A DNA stretch of 64,000 nucleotides. Origin: Burkholderia sp. 8Y (GTDB taxonomy: Bacteria > Pseudomonadota > Gammaproteobacteria > Burkholderiales > Burkholderiaceae). How positions within the stretch are numbered: the stretch's first letter is position 1; each line of letters starts with the position of its first letter. The position numbers and the translations under genes were made by a program. The DNA is taken from the NCBI RefSeq assembly GCF_902506145.1, contig NZ_LR733520.1:2442775-2506774 (forward strand), read 5' to 3'. A model generated the notes under the pieces. It did no database searches, had not been told where the DNA came from, and saw only the letters and a program-made list of their open reading frames with translations. Below are positions 32,492-43,185 of the stretch, one piece after another.

Positions 32492-33424
32492 TCATCCGTC
32501 GCGACGTTGCTCACCTGCCTTCGCGGCGTGCCTTATCCAGTCTACGAATCGCTCTGCCGTGGCATTGGTTAAACCTTCGGCTGTGACCAACCAATACCCG
32601 ATGCTTCCTTCGTAGACCGAACCGGCAACCGCTTCCACGAGCGTGCCCGCCGCGAGCCGCTTTTCGATCAAGCGGTGCCGTCCCATCGCAATTCCATGCC
32701 CCGAAGCAGCGGCCTCGAGCACAATGTTGTAATCGTGCAGCATAATGCTTCGAATTCCTGACAGTTCGCATCCGAAACGGACGCCCCATGCCTCCCATTC
32801 GAAGTGACGTTGAGCGTACGACATGAGCAACGGTCCTTTCCGAAGTGCCGATGCATCCGGGAACGGCCCGTGCGCCGCCAGGAAAGCCGGACTGCAAACC
32901 GGGGACAATCGCTCGGCCATGAGCAGCGAAGCGGTGACGTTCTTCCAGTCGCCTTCGCCGTAGCGAATCGCAACATCGGCACCGCCCGCGCCAACGTTCG
33001 CCAGTTCGATCGACGGAAGTAGCTGAAGATGGATCTCCGGATACGCGGCGCTGAAGTCGGCGAGCCTCGGAGCCAGCCAGTGGGTCGCAAACGACGACAG
33101 CAGACTGACCCGCAGACGCGCACGCGACTTTTGGTTGCCGCGTAGCTCGCGCGTTCCCTCGGCGATCCATTCGAGCGCCTGACGCACCTTCGCGTAGTAC
33201 ATCGTGCCATCGGGCGTCAACTCGATACGACGAGTCCGGCGCACGAACAGCGATGCGCCCAGGTGTTCCTCAAGCTTGTGAATTTGGTGGCTGACCGCGC
33301 TTTGCGTAACGGCAAGCTCGCTGGCGGCGAGAACGAAGCTCAAATGACGGGCTACAGACTCGAAAACGCGCAGAGTGAGAAGCGGCGGAAGATCATGGGA
33401 CAAGGGTTCGGTGGAAAGTTGCAT
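32492..33424 (-). CDS. LysR-type transcriptional regulator (GcvA-like)
   Basis: 310 aa. The N-terminal winged HTH is FESVARHLSFVLAASELAVTQSAVSHQIHKLEEHLGASLFVRR (residues about 20-63), followed by the linker helix and a type 2 periplasmic-binding-like effector domain (ARLRVSLLSSFATHWLAPRLADFSAAYPEIHLQL...DVAIRYGEGDW). The sequence pattern is that of the GcvA/AmpR branch. It is on the same strand and directly upstream of the ferredoxin-HDO-ATP-grasp genes, so it probably controls them in response to a small ligand. Confidence 0.9.
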   Translation of the reverse strand: MQLSTEPLSHDLPPLLTLRVFESVARHLSFVLAASELAVTQSAVSHQIHKLEEHLGASLFVRRTRRIELTPDGTMYYAKVRQALEWIAEGTRELRGNQKSRARLRVSLLSSFATHWLAPRLADFSAAYPEIHLQLLPSIELANVGAGGADVAIRYGEGDWKNVTASLLMAERLSPVCSPAFLAAHGPFPDASALRKGPLLMSYAQRHFEWEAWGVRFGCELSGIRSIMLHDYNIVLEAAASGHGIAMGRHRLIEKRLAAGTLVEAVAGSVYEGSIGYWLVTAEGLTNATAERFVDWIRHAAKAGEQRRDG

Positions 33425-33683
33425 ATCAAGTAGAACGATAAGAGCGTGCGTCGAAGGGCCGAGTCGCGCCCACCGATATCATCGTGCATTGCGTCAGTCG
33501 TGAGAACCGCCACCGATCCATGGGCGCCCGGCGACGGGCCGCTCAACGAACGCCCGCGAAGTACAATGACAGATCGTTCCCGCCGGCATCGTCACCTGGC
33601 GGCAAGGAAGCACGTCGCGCACGCGCCGTTTGCCCTTGCGCGCCGAATGATCCTCAATCAACGCACACATCGCATTCATCACC

Positions 33684-35351
<1,668 letters not shown>

Positions 35352-35474
35352 CCGGCAAAACGCGCCCAATGCGGGCGCGCGCACCGACATTGTTTCTGAA
35401 AATGGCGACTGTCTAGCGACCGTCGCCATGTTCTTTTTGGCGGCAAAACATTGCCCAAAAAGGAGACGCACCAG

Positions 35475-36599
35475 ATGGCGGGACGGCGCGCGCAGCGGGG
35501 AGCGCGATGGGCAGTGGGAATCGTCGTGGCGCTCGTCGTCGTGGTGATCGGCGGCTGGTTGTTCGTCGCGCATCAGATGAAGGAGCGCATCCGCGAGACG
35601 CTCGGGCCGAACGGCTCGGTGGACGAAATCGATGTCGGCTTCGGCCAGATCACGCTCTCACGCGTGCGGCTGCGCGGCCCGCAGGACTGGCCCACGACCG
35701 ACGCGTTGCGCGCCGAGCGCGTCGTGCTGGATGTCGACATGCGCGCGGTGCTGTCGAACCGCGTGCACCTGCGCGACGTGAGCGTCGACAACTATTACCT
35801 CTCGATTGCCCGTTCTGCCGACGGCCGCGTGCGCGTGCTGCCCGGCCTGAAGGACACGGCGCGCGAAGCCGACGCAAAGCCGGGCGACAAGGCCGCCGAA
35901 CACGCGAAGGAAGAAAAGCTGATCGACCGCGTGACGTTCGAGCGCGGCGCGATGGAATTCTTCGACGCTTCCGTGCGGCAGCCGCCGTATCGCGTGCTCA
36001 TCAGCGATGCGCGCGCGACCATCGATCATCTGCACTTACCGGCGCTGACCGACCGCACCGCGCTGTCGATGAACGGCTCGATCAAAGGACCGTCACATAC
36101 GGGCGCCATATCGTGGGGCGGCTGGATGGTCATCGCGAACAAGGATTCACAGACGCGGGCGACGCTGCGCGGCGTCGATGTCTCCACGGTCGATCCGTAT
36201 CTGCTGAAGAAAGCAGGCGCGAAGACGGCCGTGACGGGCGGCACCATCGACATGACTATCGACGCGAACGTCCGCAATTACCGCATTCATGCGCCGGGAA
36301 CGCTCACGCTCAACCACTTGCAGATCAGCGACGGCGACGGTCCGCTCGACACCTTTCTCTCCATTCCGACGAAAGCCGCCATTGCCGCGCTCAAGGACCG
36401 CAAGGAGGAGATTAAGCTCGACTTCGTGCTCGACGGCGATCTGCGCGATCCGAAGTTTTCGCTCTCCGAGAGTCTTTCGAAGAAGCTCGCAGCCGGTTTC
36501 GCGAAGGCGCTCGGCGTGAGCGCGGAGGGCGTCGCGAAGGGCGCGGGCGAAACAGTGAAGGGAATTGGCAACGCGCTGAAGAATCTGCTGGGTCAGTAG
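35475..36599 (+). CDS. AsmA/DUF748-like inner-membrane protein
   Basis: 374 aa from ATG 35475, preceded by AGGAG. One N-terminal transmembrane helix (WAVGIVVALVVVVIGGWLFVAHQM) anchors a large periplasmic part with the AsmA-type repeating beta strands (VDEIDVGFGQITLSRVRLRG, RVHLRDVSVDNYYLSI, MDLT-like ITIDANVRNYRIHAPGTLTLNHLQI). A C-terminal amphipathic Gly/Lys/Ala region (LSKKLAAGFAKALGVSAEGV...GIGNALKNLL) is typical for DUF748. Such proteins are linked to lipid transport between membranes. It converges on the HAD gene. Confidence 0.78.
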   Translation: MAGRRAQRGARWAVGIVVALVVVVIGGWLFVAHQMKERIRETLGPNGSVDEIDVGFGQITLSRVRLRGPQDWPTTDALRAERVVLDVDMRAVLSNRVHLRDVSVDNYYLSIARSADGRVRVLPGLKDTAREADAKPGDKAAEHAKEEKLIDRVTFERGAMEFFDASVRQPPYRVLISDARATIDHLHLPALTDRTALSMNGSIKGPSHTGAISWGGWMVIANKDSQTRATLRGVDVSTVDPYLLKKAGAKTAVTGGTIDMTIDANVRNYRIHAPGTLTLNHLQISDGDGPLDTFLSIPTKAAIAALKDRKEEIKLDFVLDGDLRDPKFSLSESLSKKLAAGFAKALGVSAEGVAKGAGETVKGIGNALKNLLGQ

Positions 36600-36628
36600 C
36601 GCGTCGCCGTGCGCTTGGCGCGAAGTGG

Positions 36629-37252
36629 CTAGATGGGCACGTTCAGCGCGCGCAGCTTCGCTTCGGTGTCGAGCGCGCCGGTGTAATGCACGCCGTGCCA
36701 GCCGAGATCCGTCGCGGCCTGCGCATTCGCTGCGTTATCGTCGATGAAAACGAGTTCGTGCGGCTCGATGCCCGGCAGATGCTTCTCGATTTCCGCGCGC
36801 ATCAACGCGAAGATTTGCGGATTCGGTTTGATTAGCCCGACGCGCCCCGAGACCACGATTTCCTTGAAGCGCCGCAGCACGTCGAAGCGTTCCCACGCGT
36901 AGGGAAAGGTCTCCGCCGACCAGTTCGTCAGTCCGAAAAGCGGCACGCCCGCGGCGTCGAGCCGATCGACGAGCGCAACGCCCTCTTCCAGAACGCCCGC
37001 CACCATTTCATGCCAGCGCGCATAGAACGCGCGAATCAGCGGCTCGTGCTCCGGGTACAACGCGACGAGTTCGGCGGTGCCGTCCTCGACGCTTTGTCCG
37101 CCGTCCTGCTGCACGACCCATTCCATCTTGCAGACGTTGTCCAGAAACCAGCGGCGCTCGGCTTCGTCGGGAATCAGCTGCTTGTAGAGATACTCGCGGT
37201 TCCAGTCGATCAACACGCCGCCGAAATCGAACACGACTGCCTTGATGGTCAT
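36629..37252 (-). CDS. HAD-family hydrolase
   Basis: 207 aa. Start at 37252 (MTIKAVVFDFGGVLIDWNREYL), with AAGGAG upstream. Motif I is DFGGV (first Asp the nucleophile, near residue 9), motif II is FGLTNWS, motif III is Lys in GLIKPNPQIF, motif IV is FIDDNAANAQAATDLG. The DFGGVL form with a small helical cap is that of haloacid-dehalogenase-like/YihX-type sugar phosphatases. Substrate unknown. It lies 19 bp downstream of the aminopeptidase gene and is probably cotranscribed. Confidence 0.88.
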   Translation of the reverse strand: MTIKAVVFDFGGVLIDWNREYLYKQLIPDEAERRWFLDNVCKMEWVVQQDGGQSVEDGTAELVALYPEHEPLIRAFYARWHEMVAGVLEEGVALVDRLDAAGVPLFGLTNWSAETFPYAWERFDVLRRFKEIVVSGRVGLIKPNPQIFALMRAEIEKHLPGIEPHELVFIDDNAANAQAATDLGWHGVHYTGALDTEAKLRALNVPI

Positions 37253-37271
37253 GCGAACTCCTTCTGTGGTG

Positions 37272-39101
37272 TCAAACCGGCTGCGTCCGCTTGTCGAGCC
37301 ACGCCTTCGCCGCGCCCTCGACATGCGGCGAGACGCGCCGCCGCACCGTCTCGTGATACGCGTTGAGCCACGCGCGCTCGTCTGCGCGCAAGAGCGACAA
37401 GTCGATGCAGCGCGTGTCGATCGGGCACAGCGTCAGCGTTTCAAATTCGAGGAAATCGCCAAATTCCGTCTTGCCCGCGCTCTGATTCAGCACGAGATTT
37501 TCGATGCGGATGCCCCACTTGCCCGGCCGATAGATGCCCGGCTCGATCGACGTGATCATGCCCTCTTCCATGGCCGTCCACGGCTCGGCGGGCGCGTAGT
37601 GCGAAATCACCTGCGGGCCTTCGTGCACGTTCAGAAAGTAGCCGACGCCGTGCCCGGTGCCGTGGCCATAGTCCGCGCCCGCTTCCCAGATCGGCGCGCG
37701 AGCGATCGAATCCAGCATCGGCGAGCGGATGCCGCGCGGAAAACGCGCGCGCGAAAGCGCGATCGTGCCTTTGAGCACCGTCGTGAAATCGCGCTTGTGC
37801 TCCGCCGTGATGTCGCCCACGGGCACGACGCGCGTGATGTCGGTCGTGCCGCTCATATATTGACCGCCGGAATCGATCAGCAGCAGTCCATTGCCTTCGA
37901 TCACCGAATGCGACGCCTCGGTCGCGCGGTAGTGCGGCATCGCGCCGTTCGCGTTGAAGCCCGCAATCGTGCCGAAGCTCAGCGTGACGAAGCCCGGTCG
38001 ACGCGCGCGCGCCGCCGTGAGCTTTTCGTCGATGGTGAGCTCCGTGATGCGCTCGCGGCCCAGCGCATCTTCGAACCACGCGAAGAATTCGGCGAGCGCG
38101 GCGCCGTCCTGCTCCATCGTCGCGCGAATATGCTCGGCTTCCGCCGCCGTCTTGCGCGACTTCGCGAACGTGGACGGATTCACCGCCTCGACGATGTTCA
38201 CCGCCGACGGCACCTTCTCCAGCAAGCCGTGCGTGATGCGGCGCGGATCGATCAGCAGCGTCGAGCCGGCGGGCAGCGACGCGAGCGCGGGCATCGCGTT
38301 CGCGTACGGGGCGACGCGCACGTTGTCGCGGGCGAGCGCCGCCTTCAGCGCGTCCGGCACTTTGCCATCGGCGACGAAGAGCGTCGCGTCGTCCAGACCG
38401 ACGAGCGCATGCGCGACGAACACCGGGTTGTAGCTCACATCGGCGCCGCGCAGGTTGAAGAGCCACGCGAGATCGTCGAGCGTCGAGACGAAATGCCACT
38501 GCGCGCCCTTCCCGCGCATGGCCTCGCGAATGTGCGCGAGTTTCTCGGCGCGGCTGACGCTCGCGTGCGGCGCGGCGTGTTCGTAGACAGGCGCATCAGG
38601 CAGGCCGGGACGCGCGGGCCAGACGGCATCGAGCACGTCCACGTCGGTACGCAGCGTGATGCCGCGCGCCGTCAGCGCATCGGCCAGCGCGCGCGCCGCC
38701 GCCACGCCGAGCACCGCGCCATCCACCGCGACCACGCCGCCGGACGGCACGTTCTCCGCGAGCCATTCGACGTGCGGCGCGGTCTGCTGGCCGCCCATCA
38801 TCTTCATCAGCGCGATGCCGGTGCCGGCCAGTTGCGCTTCCGCTTGCGTCCAATAGCGGCTATCGACCCAGACGCCCGCGAAGTCTTTCGTCACGACGAG
38901 CGTGCCGACGGAGCCGGTGAAGCCCGACAGCCATTGGCGCCCCTGCCAGCGCGCCGGCAGATATTCGGAAAGATGCGGATCGGCAGACGGGACGAGCACG
39001 GCGTCGATGCGGTCCGCGGCCAGCCGGCTGCGCAGCGATTCCACGCGCGCGGCGAATGTCGAGGGATCGGGAACAGCGGAATCTGCAATGCGGTCGTTCA
39101 T
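37272..39101 (-). CDS. Xaa-Pro aminopeptidase (M24B, three-domain type)
   Basis: 609 aa, the length of the large APP1/XPNPEP1-like type rather than the 440-aa E. coli PepP. Two N-terminal creatinase-like domains precede a pita-bread catalytic domain with metal ligands Asp and Asp (LLLIDSGGQYMSGTTDITR), His (GHGTGHGVGYFLNVHEGP), Glu (MEEGMITSIEPGIY) and Glu (GIRIENLVL). It removes N-terminal residues before proline in peptides. A HAD gene follows 19 bp downstream. Confidence 0.94.
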   Translation of the reverse strand: MNDRIADSAVPDPSTFAARVESLRSRLAADRIDAVLVPSADPHLSEYLPARWQGRQWLSGFTGSVGTLVVTKDFAGVWVDSRYWTQAEAQLAGTGIALMKMMGGQQTAPHVEWLAENVPSGGVVAVDGAVLGVAAARALADALTARGITLRTDVDVLDAVWPARPGLPDAPVYEHAAPHASVSRAEKLAHIREAMRGKGAQWHFVSTLDDLAWLFNLRGADVSYNPVFVAHALVGLDDATLFVADGKVPDALKAALARDNVRVAPYANAMPALASLPAGSTLLIDPRRITHGLLEKVPSAVNIVEAVNPSTFAKSRKTAAEAEHIRATMEQDGAALAEFFAWFEDALGRERITELTIDEKLTAARARRPGFVTLSFGTIAGFNANGAMPHYRATEASHSVIEGNGLLLIDSGGQYMSGTTDITRVVPVGDITAEHKRDFTTVLKGTIALSRARFPRGIRSPMLDSIARAPIWEAGADYGHGTGHGVGYFLNVHEGPQVISHYAPAEPWTAMEEGMITSIEPGIYRPGKWGIRIENLVLNQSAGKTEFGDFLEFETLTLCPIDTRCIDLSLLRADERAWLNAYHETVRRRVSPHVEGAAKAWLDKRTQPV

Positions 39102-39142
39102 GAATCACCTGCCCAAAGTGGCGGATAAGGGATGCAGAAAGT

Positions 39143-39415
39143 TCAGCGACGGGCCGCGAGCCCGACAGTCGCCGTCACGGCGACGAGCGCGAAGAGCGTG
39201 CAGGCGAACCATTCGAGCGTCTCGCCATCGTGATAAACATCGATGACATTGCCGAACATGCGCGCGACCACGGTGGCGATCACGCCCGCGACGATCGCGG
39301 CCCACACGCGCCCGGCTGCACCGTGACCGACGCGGCCCGCTCGCCGTAGCGGATGCAGCCACCAGCCTGCCGCGCCGATGACCGCGCCAAGAAATATCAA
39401 GCCGATCCAGTTCAC
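39143..39415 (-). CDS. GlsB/YeaQ/YmgE-family small membrane protein
   Basis: 90 aa from GTG 39415 (MNWIGLIFLGAVIGAAGWWLHPLRRAG). Three hydrophobic segments, with Gly-rich first and second helices as in transglycosylase-associated (YeaQ/YmgE) proteins; the third (CTLFALVAVTATVGLAA) ends the protein. Such proteins are often stress-induced. A longer upstream reading is rejected because it has no membrane or domain character. The stop lies 41 bp before the aminopeptidase start. Confidence 0.78.
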   Translation of the reverse strand: MNWIGLIFLGAVIGAAGWWLHPLRRAGRVGHGAAGRVWAAIVAGVIATVVARMFGNVIDVYHDGETLEWFACTLFALVAVTATVGLAARR

Positions 39416-39722
39416 CGAGACGCCGCTCCATTGGCTCAGAACAAGAAAAACGGCGCGCGGCGCCGGACGTAAGCGAACGAGTTTAGGGGGCCGGGTTGGG
39501 GAAGGCAAGCGCCCGGAAACGAGGCATTTCATGCGAATTACCGGTTTTGTTTCTGCGAATATGCCTAAAAACGAAACAACGCGCGAGTGGTAAAATCCGA
39601 ATTACCGTCTAACGCCCGCCTGTGCATCCATTTCCATTGGGTTGAAAGCCGGGCATTTATTTCGGCCAATTCTCGCTGCGTCAAAAGCAAAGCCGGTTGG
39701 CCGTCAACCGTATGCAAGCATC
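39416..39722. other. AT-richer intergenic region before the glycosyltransferase gene
   Basis: About 300 bp. The part 39530-39640 is clearly less GC-rich than the surroundings. TAAAAT at 39591-39596 could be a -10 box for the downstream gene; no matching -35 is obvious. No gene seen. Confidence 0.4.
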
Positions 39723-40535
39723 ATGAGCGAAAACAAGCTGATTTCTCTCGGTGGTCTCGAATTAATCATCACCTACCGCGGTGCGACGCAAGAGCGGCGC
39801 GAGAATCTGCGCGGCGTACTGCGCCATCTGCACCGGACTTACTGCGACTACGTGCTGTATCTGATCGAAGCCGACTCCACGCCCACCTTCCACTGGTCCG
39901 GTCTCGGCGACGAGAAAATCCGCCATATCTTCATCCACGACGACGGGCCTTTTCCGAAAGCGAAACTGTGCAATCTCGGTGCGCGTTTATGCACGGGAGA
40001 CATTGTTTGTTTCCACGATGCGGATATGATCGCGAATCCGGAATACATGGTGCTCAGTTTGAATTCACTGCGAAGCGGAACAGCGAGCGATGCGTTATGC
40101 CCGTTTCTCCGCGTGATTAATATCACAGGCGATTATCGAAGCGAATTTATCGCGAGCGGTAATTACGATGCCCTCGAGAAGCATCTCGAATCTGATTTAC
40201 CGGACGGAATGGAAGTGCTGTACGAAAATACGCCCGGCGCAATCGTGCTGATGAAGCGTTCCGAATACATGCGCGTGGGCGGCTACGATCCGCGCTTCAC
40301 CGGCTGGGGCGGCGAGGACGACGACCTGCTCACGCGCGCGTCGCGCCTTGGCGTTCGCTGGCATTCGCTTCAGGAAGCGCGAGCGGCGCTCTTTCATTTG
40401 CATCACGACGCCACCTCGCGGCACGACGCGATCGCCGCCGCGCAGCGCAATCGCGAAGCCGCCGCCGAAACCCACGCAATGCCGCTTGCCGATCTCGAAA
40501 CGCGCGCCGCCGAACTCGCCAGATATTTCGATTAA
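39723..40535 (+). CDS. Family 2-like glycosyltransferase with galactosyltransferase C-terminal signature
   Basis: 270 aa from ATG 39723 (MSENKLISLGGLELIITYRG). GT-A fold: nucleotide-sugar binding start LELIITYRGATQERRENLRGVL, a D-x-D in FHDADMIANPEYM, and the C-terminal motif GGYDPRFTGWGGEDDDLLTRASRLG, which is the Glyco_transf_7C signature of beta-1,4-galactosyltransferase-like and chondroitin-type enzymes. It stands alone without other polysaccharide genes, preceded by AT-rich sequence, so it may have been acquired separately. Acceptor unknown. Confidence 0.85.
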   Translation: MSENKLISLGGLELIITYRGATQERRENLRGVLRHLHRTYCDYVLYLIEADSTPTFHWSGLGDEKIRHIFIHDDGPFPKAKLCNLGARLCTGDIVCFHDADMIANPEYMVLSLNSLRSGTASDALCPFLRVINITGDYRSEFIASGNYDALEKHLESDLPDGMEVLYENTPGAIVLMKRSEYMRVGGYDPRFTGWGGEDDDLLTRASRLGVRWHSLQEARAALFHLHHDATSRHDAIAAAQRNREAAAETHAMPLADLETRAAELARYFD

Positions 40536-40651
40536 GCGTCCAGTGCGGTCGATTGTCGCGCCGATTGGCGCGGGATTTTCGGCGAGCCCCGCGCCGCCGC
40601 GCGCAGTCTGTCCCCGAATGCCGCCTATAAATGAACGAATCCGTAAAACGC

Positions 40652-40657
40652 TATAAT
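40652..40657 (+). promoter_or_regulatory. -10 box of hemA promoter
   Basis: A perfect TATAAT at 40652-40657, 47 bp before the hemA ATG. The matching -35 region (around 40629-40634) is poor. An AT-rich stretch around it and the lack of other candidates favour it as the start site of hemA transcription. Confidence 0.5.
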
Positions 40658-40704
40658 ATTGGGCTATCTGAAAGGCCAGCGGCTTAGCGCCAACGCATAA
40701 CTAC

Positions 40705-42003
40705 ATGCAGCTCCTCACGATCGGAATCAACCACCACACTGCGCCTGTCGCCTTGCGCGAACGCGTGGCGTTTCCGCTCGAACAGCTCAAGCCGGCGCTT
40801 TCCGCGCTGAAGGACGTATGGCTCGGTCCGCTGGCGAAGGCCGCGCCCGAAGCGGCCATTCTGTCCACCTGCAACCGCACCGAACTGTATTGCGCGACGG
40901 ACGACACCGCCGCCCGCGACGCCACCATTCAGTGGCTTTCGAAGTACCACAATCTCCCTGTTTCGGAACTCGCGCCGCACGTCTATGCGCTGCCGCAGTC
41001 CGAAGCCGTGCGCCACGCGTTTCGCGTCGCGTCCGGGCTGGATTCGATGGTGCTCGGCGAAACGCAGATTGTCGGTCAGATGAAGGACGCCGTTCGCACC
41101 GCGTCGGAAGCGGGCGCGCTCGGCACGTATCTGAACCAGCTTTTCCAGCGCACGTTCGCGGTCGCGAAGGAAGTCCGCTCGACGACCGAAATCGGCGCGC
41201 AGTCCGTGTCGATGGCCGCCGCCGCCGTGCGTCTCGCGGAGCGCATCTTCGAGGACATTTCGAGCCAGCGCGTGCTGTTCATCGGCGCGGGCGAGATGAT
41301 CGAATTGTGCGCCACGCATTTCGCCGCGCAGAATCCGCGCGAACTCGTCGTCGCGAACCGCACGGCCGAACGCGGCGAAAGGCTCGCGGAACGTTTCAAT
41401 GGCCGTGCCATTCCGCTCTCCGAACTGCCCGCGCGCATGCACGAGTTCGACATCATCGTGTCGTGCACGGCATCGACGCTGCCGATCATCGGTCTCGGCG
41501 CCGTGGAGCGCGCGGTGCGCGCGCGGCGGCATCGGCCGATCTTCATGGTCGATCTCGCCGTGCCGCGCGATATCGAGCCGGAAGTCGGCAACTTGCAGGA
41601 CGTGTTTCTCTATACCGTCGATGACCTCGGCGCCATCGTTCGCGAAGGCAATGCGTCGCGGCAAGCGGCGGTCGCGCAGGCCGAAGCGATCATCGAGACG
41701 CGCGTCGCGAACTTCATGCAGTGGCTCGATGCGCGCAGCATCGTGCCGGTCATCCGTCACATGCACACGCAGGCCGACACACTGCGCCGCGCCGAAGTCG
41801 AACGCGCCCGCAAGATGCTCGCGCGCGGCGACGATCCCGCCGCCGTGCTCGAAGCCCTCTCGCAATCGCTCACGAACAAGCTCATTCACGGCCCCACGCA
41901 CGCGCTCAACCGCGCAAGCCGCGAAGAACGCGACCAGCTCATCGGCCTGATGAGCGGCTTCTACCGCCACGGCGGCCCCGGCAACGATTCGTCGGACCGT
42001 TAG
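40705..42003 (+). CDS. hemA: Glutamyl-tRNA reductase
   Basis: 432 aa, first committed enzyme of the C5 tetrapyrrole pathway; reduces Glu-tRNA to glutamate-1-semialdehyde. N-terminal catalytic domain with nucleophile Cys56 in ILSTCNRTELYC, GLDSMVLGETQIVGQMKDA, then the NADPH-binding domain (FIGAGEMIELCATHFAAQ, VVANRTAERGERLAERF) and the dimerisation helix region. It opens a run of genes, hemA, prfA, prmC, that is common in beta-proteobacteria and many others. Confidence 0.97.
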   Translation: MQLLTIGINHHTAPVALRERVAFPLEQLKPALSALKDVWLGPLAKAAPEAAILSTCNRTELYCATDDTAARDATIQWLSKYHNLPVSELAPHVYALPQSEAVRHAFRVASGLDSMVLGETQIVGQMKDAVRTASEAGALGTYLNQLFQRTFAVAKEVRSTTEIGAQSVSMAAAAVRLAERIFEDISSQRVLFIGAGEMIELCATHFAAQNPRELVVANRTAERGERLAERFNGRAIPLSELPARMHEFDIIVSCTASTLPIIGLGAVERAVRARRHRPIFMVDLAVPRDIEPEVGNLQDVFLYTVDDLGAIVREGNASRQAAVAQAEAIIETRVANFMQWLDARSIVPVIRHMHTQADTLRRAEVERARKMLARGDDPAAVLEALSQSLTNKLIHGPTHALNRASREERDQLIGLMSGFYRHGGPGNDSSDR

Positions 42004-42102
42004 CAACCGTCTCTTTGCTATTCTCAAAAGCTCCGCGTCTTCGGCGCGGCGGCTTCCCCGATTGCAGTTATTCCTGACGCCCGAACGCGTCATCTCCGCC
42101 CG

Positions 42103-43185
42103 ATGAAATCCAGCATGCAAAGCAAGCTCGACCAGCTTGCAAAACGGCAGGTCGATCTCAACGAACTGTTGAGCCGCGAAGACGTGACGTCCGATATGGA
42201 CCAGTACCGCAAGCTCACGCGCGAACATGCGGAAATCAGCCCGATCGTCGAGCAATACGCGCTCTGGCGTCAGGCGCTCAACGACGAAGCCACCGCGCAG
42301 GAACTGCTCTCCGACGCTTCGATGCGCGATTTCGCTGAAGAGGAAATCGGCGAGGCGCGCGAGCGCATGGTCAAGATCGAAAGCGATCTGCAGACGATGC
42401 TGCTGCCGAAGGATCCGAACGACGAGCGCAACATCTTTATCGAAATTCGCGCGGGCACGGGCGGCGATGAATCGGCGCTCTTCGCGGGCGACCTGCTGCG
42501 CATGTATCTGCGCTACGCGGAACGCAACCGCTGGACTGCCGAGACGATGTCCGAAAGCGTCTCCGACCTCGGCGGCTACAAGGAAGTGATCGTGCGGATC
42601 GCGGGGCAAGGCGCGTATTCGCGGCTCAAGTTCGAGTCGGGCGGACATCGCGTGCAGCGCGTGCCGGCGACCGAAACGCAGGGGCGAATCCATACGTCCG
42701 CCTGCACGGTCGCGGTCATGCCGGAAGCCGATGAAATCAGCGAAGTCGTGATCAATCCCGCGGATTTGCGCATCGACACGTTTCGCGCGTCGGGCGCGGG
42801 CGGGCAGCACATCAACAAGACGGATTCCGCCGTGCGCGTCACGCATTTGCCGACGGGCATCGTCGTCGAATGCCAGGACGACCGCTCGCAGCACAAGAAC
42901 AAGGATCGCGCGCTGAAGGTGCTCGCCGCGCGCATCAAGGACAAGCAGTATCACGAGCAGCACGCGAAGGAAGCCGCGACGCGCAAGAGCCTGATCGGTT
43001 CGGGCGATCGTTCGGAGCGCATCCGCACGTACAACTTCCCGCAAGGGCGCATGACGGATCACCGTATCAACCTGACGCTGTACAAGCTCGAATACATCAT
43101 GGACGGCGATCTGGACGAGCTGATCGGCGCGCTGGTGTCCGAGCATCAGGCCGAACTGCTCGCGGCGCTCGGGGACGCGGAGTGA
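42103..43185 (+). CDS. prfA: Peptide chain release factor 1
   Basis: 360 aa. Recognises UAA and UAG. The codon-recognition domain has the PxT-type tripeptide in HRVQRVPATETQGRIHTS, and the GGQ motif is in RASGAGGQHINKTDSAVRVTH, methylated on Gln by the neighbouring PrmC. Its stop overlaps the GTG start of prmC, so substrate and modifying enzyme are translationally coupled. Confidence 0.97.
   Translation: MKSSMQSKLDQLAKRQVDLNELLSREDVTSDMDQYRKLTREHAEISPIVEQYALWRQALNDEATAQELLSDASMRDFAEEEIGEARERMVKIESDLQTMLLPKDPNDERNIFIEIRAGTGGDESALFAGDLLRMYLRYAERNRWTAETMSESVSDLGGYKEVIVRIAGQGAYSRLKFESGGHRVQRVPATETQGRIHTSACTVAVMPEADEISEVVINPADLRIDTFRASGAGGQHINKTDSAVRVTHLPTGIVVECQDDRSQHKNKDRALKVLAARIKDKQYHEQHAKEAATRKSLIGSGDRSERIRTYNFPQGRMTDHRINLTLYKLEYIMDGDLDELIGALVSEHQAELLAALGDAE

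Noticed and set aside
37242..39128. Plus-strand open frame of 628 codons opposite the Xaa-Pro aminopeptidase gene
   Set aside because: Arg-rich antisense translation over a gene with all metal ligands intact.
40684..43146. Very long minus-strand open frame (820 codons) opposite hemA and prfA
   Set aside because: Arg/His/Ala-rich translation without domain character, antisense to two clear enzymes. GC-rich third positions remove stop codons on the opposite strand.
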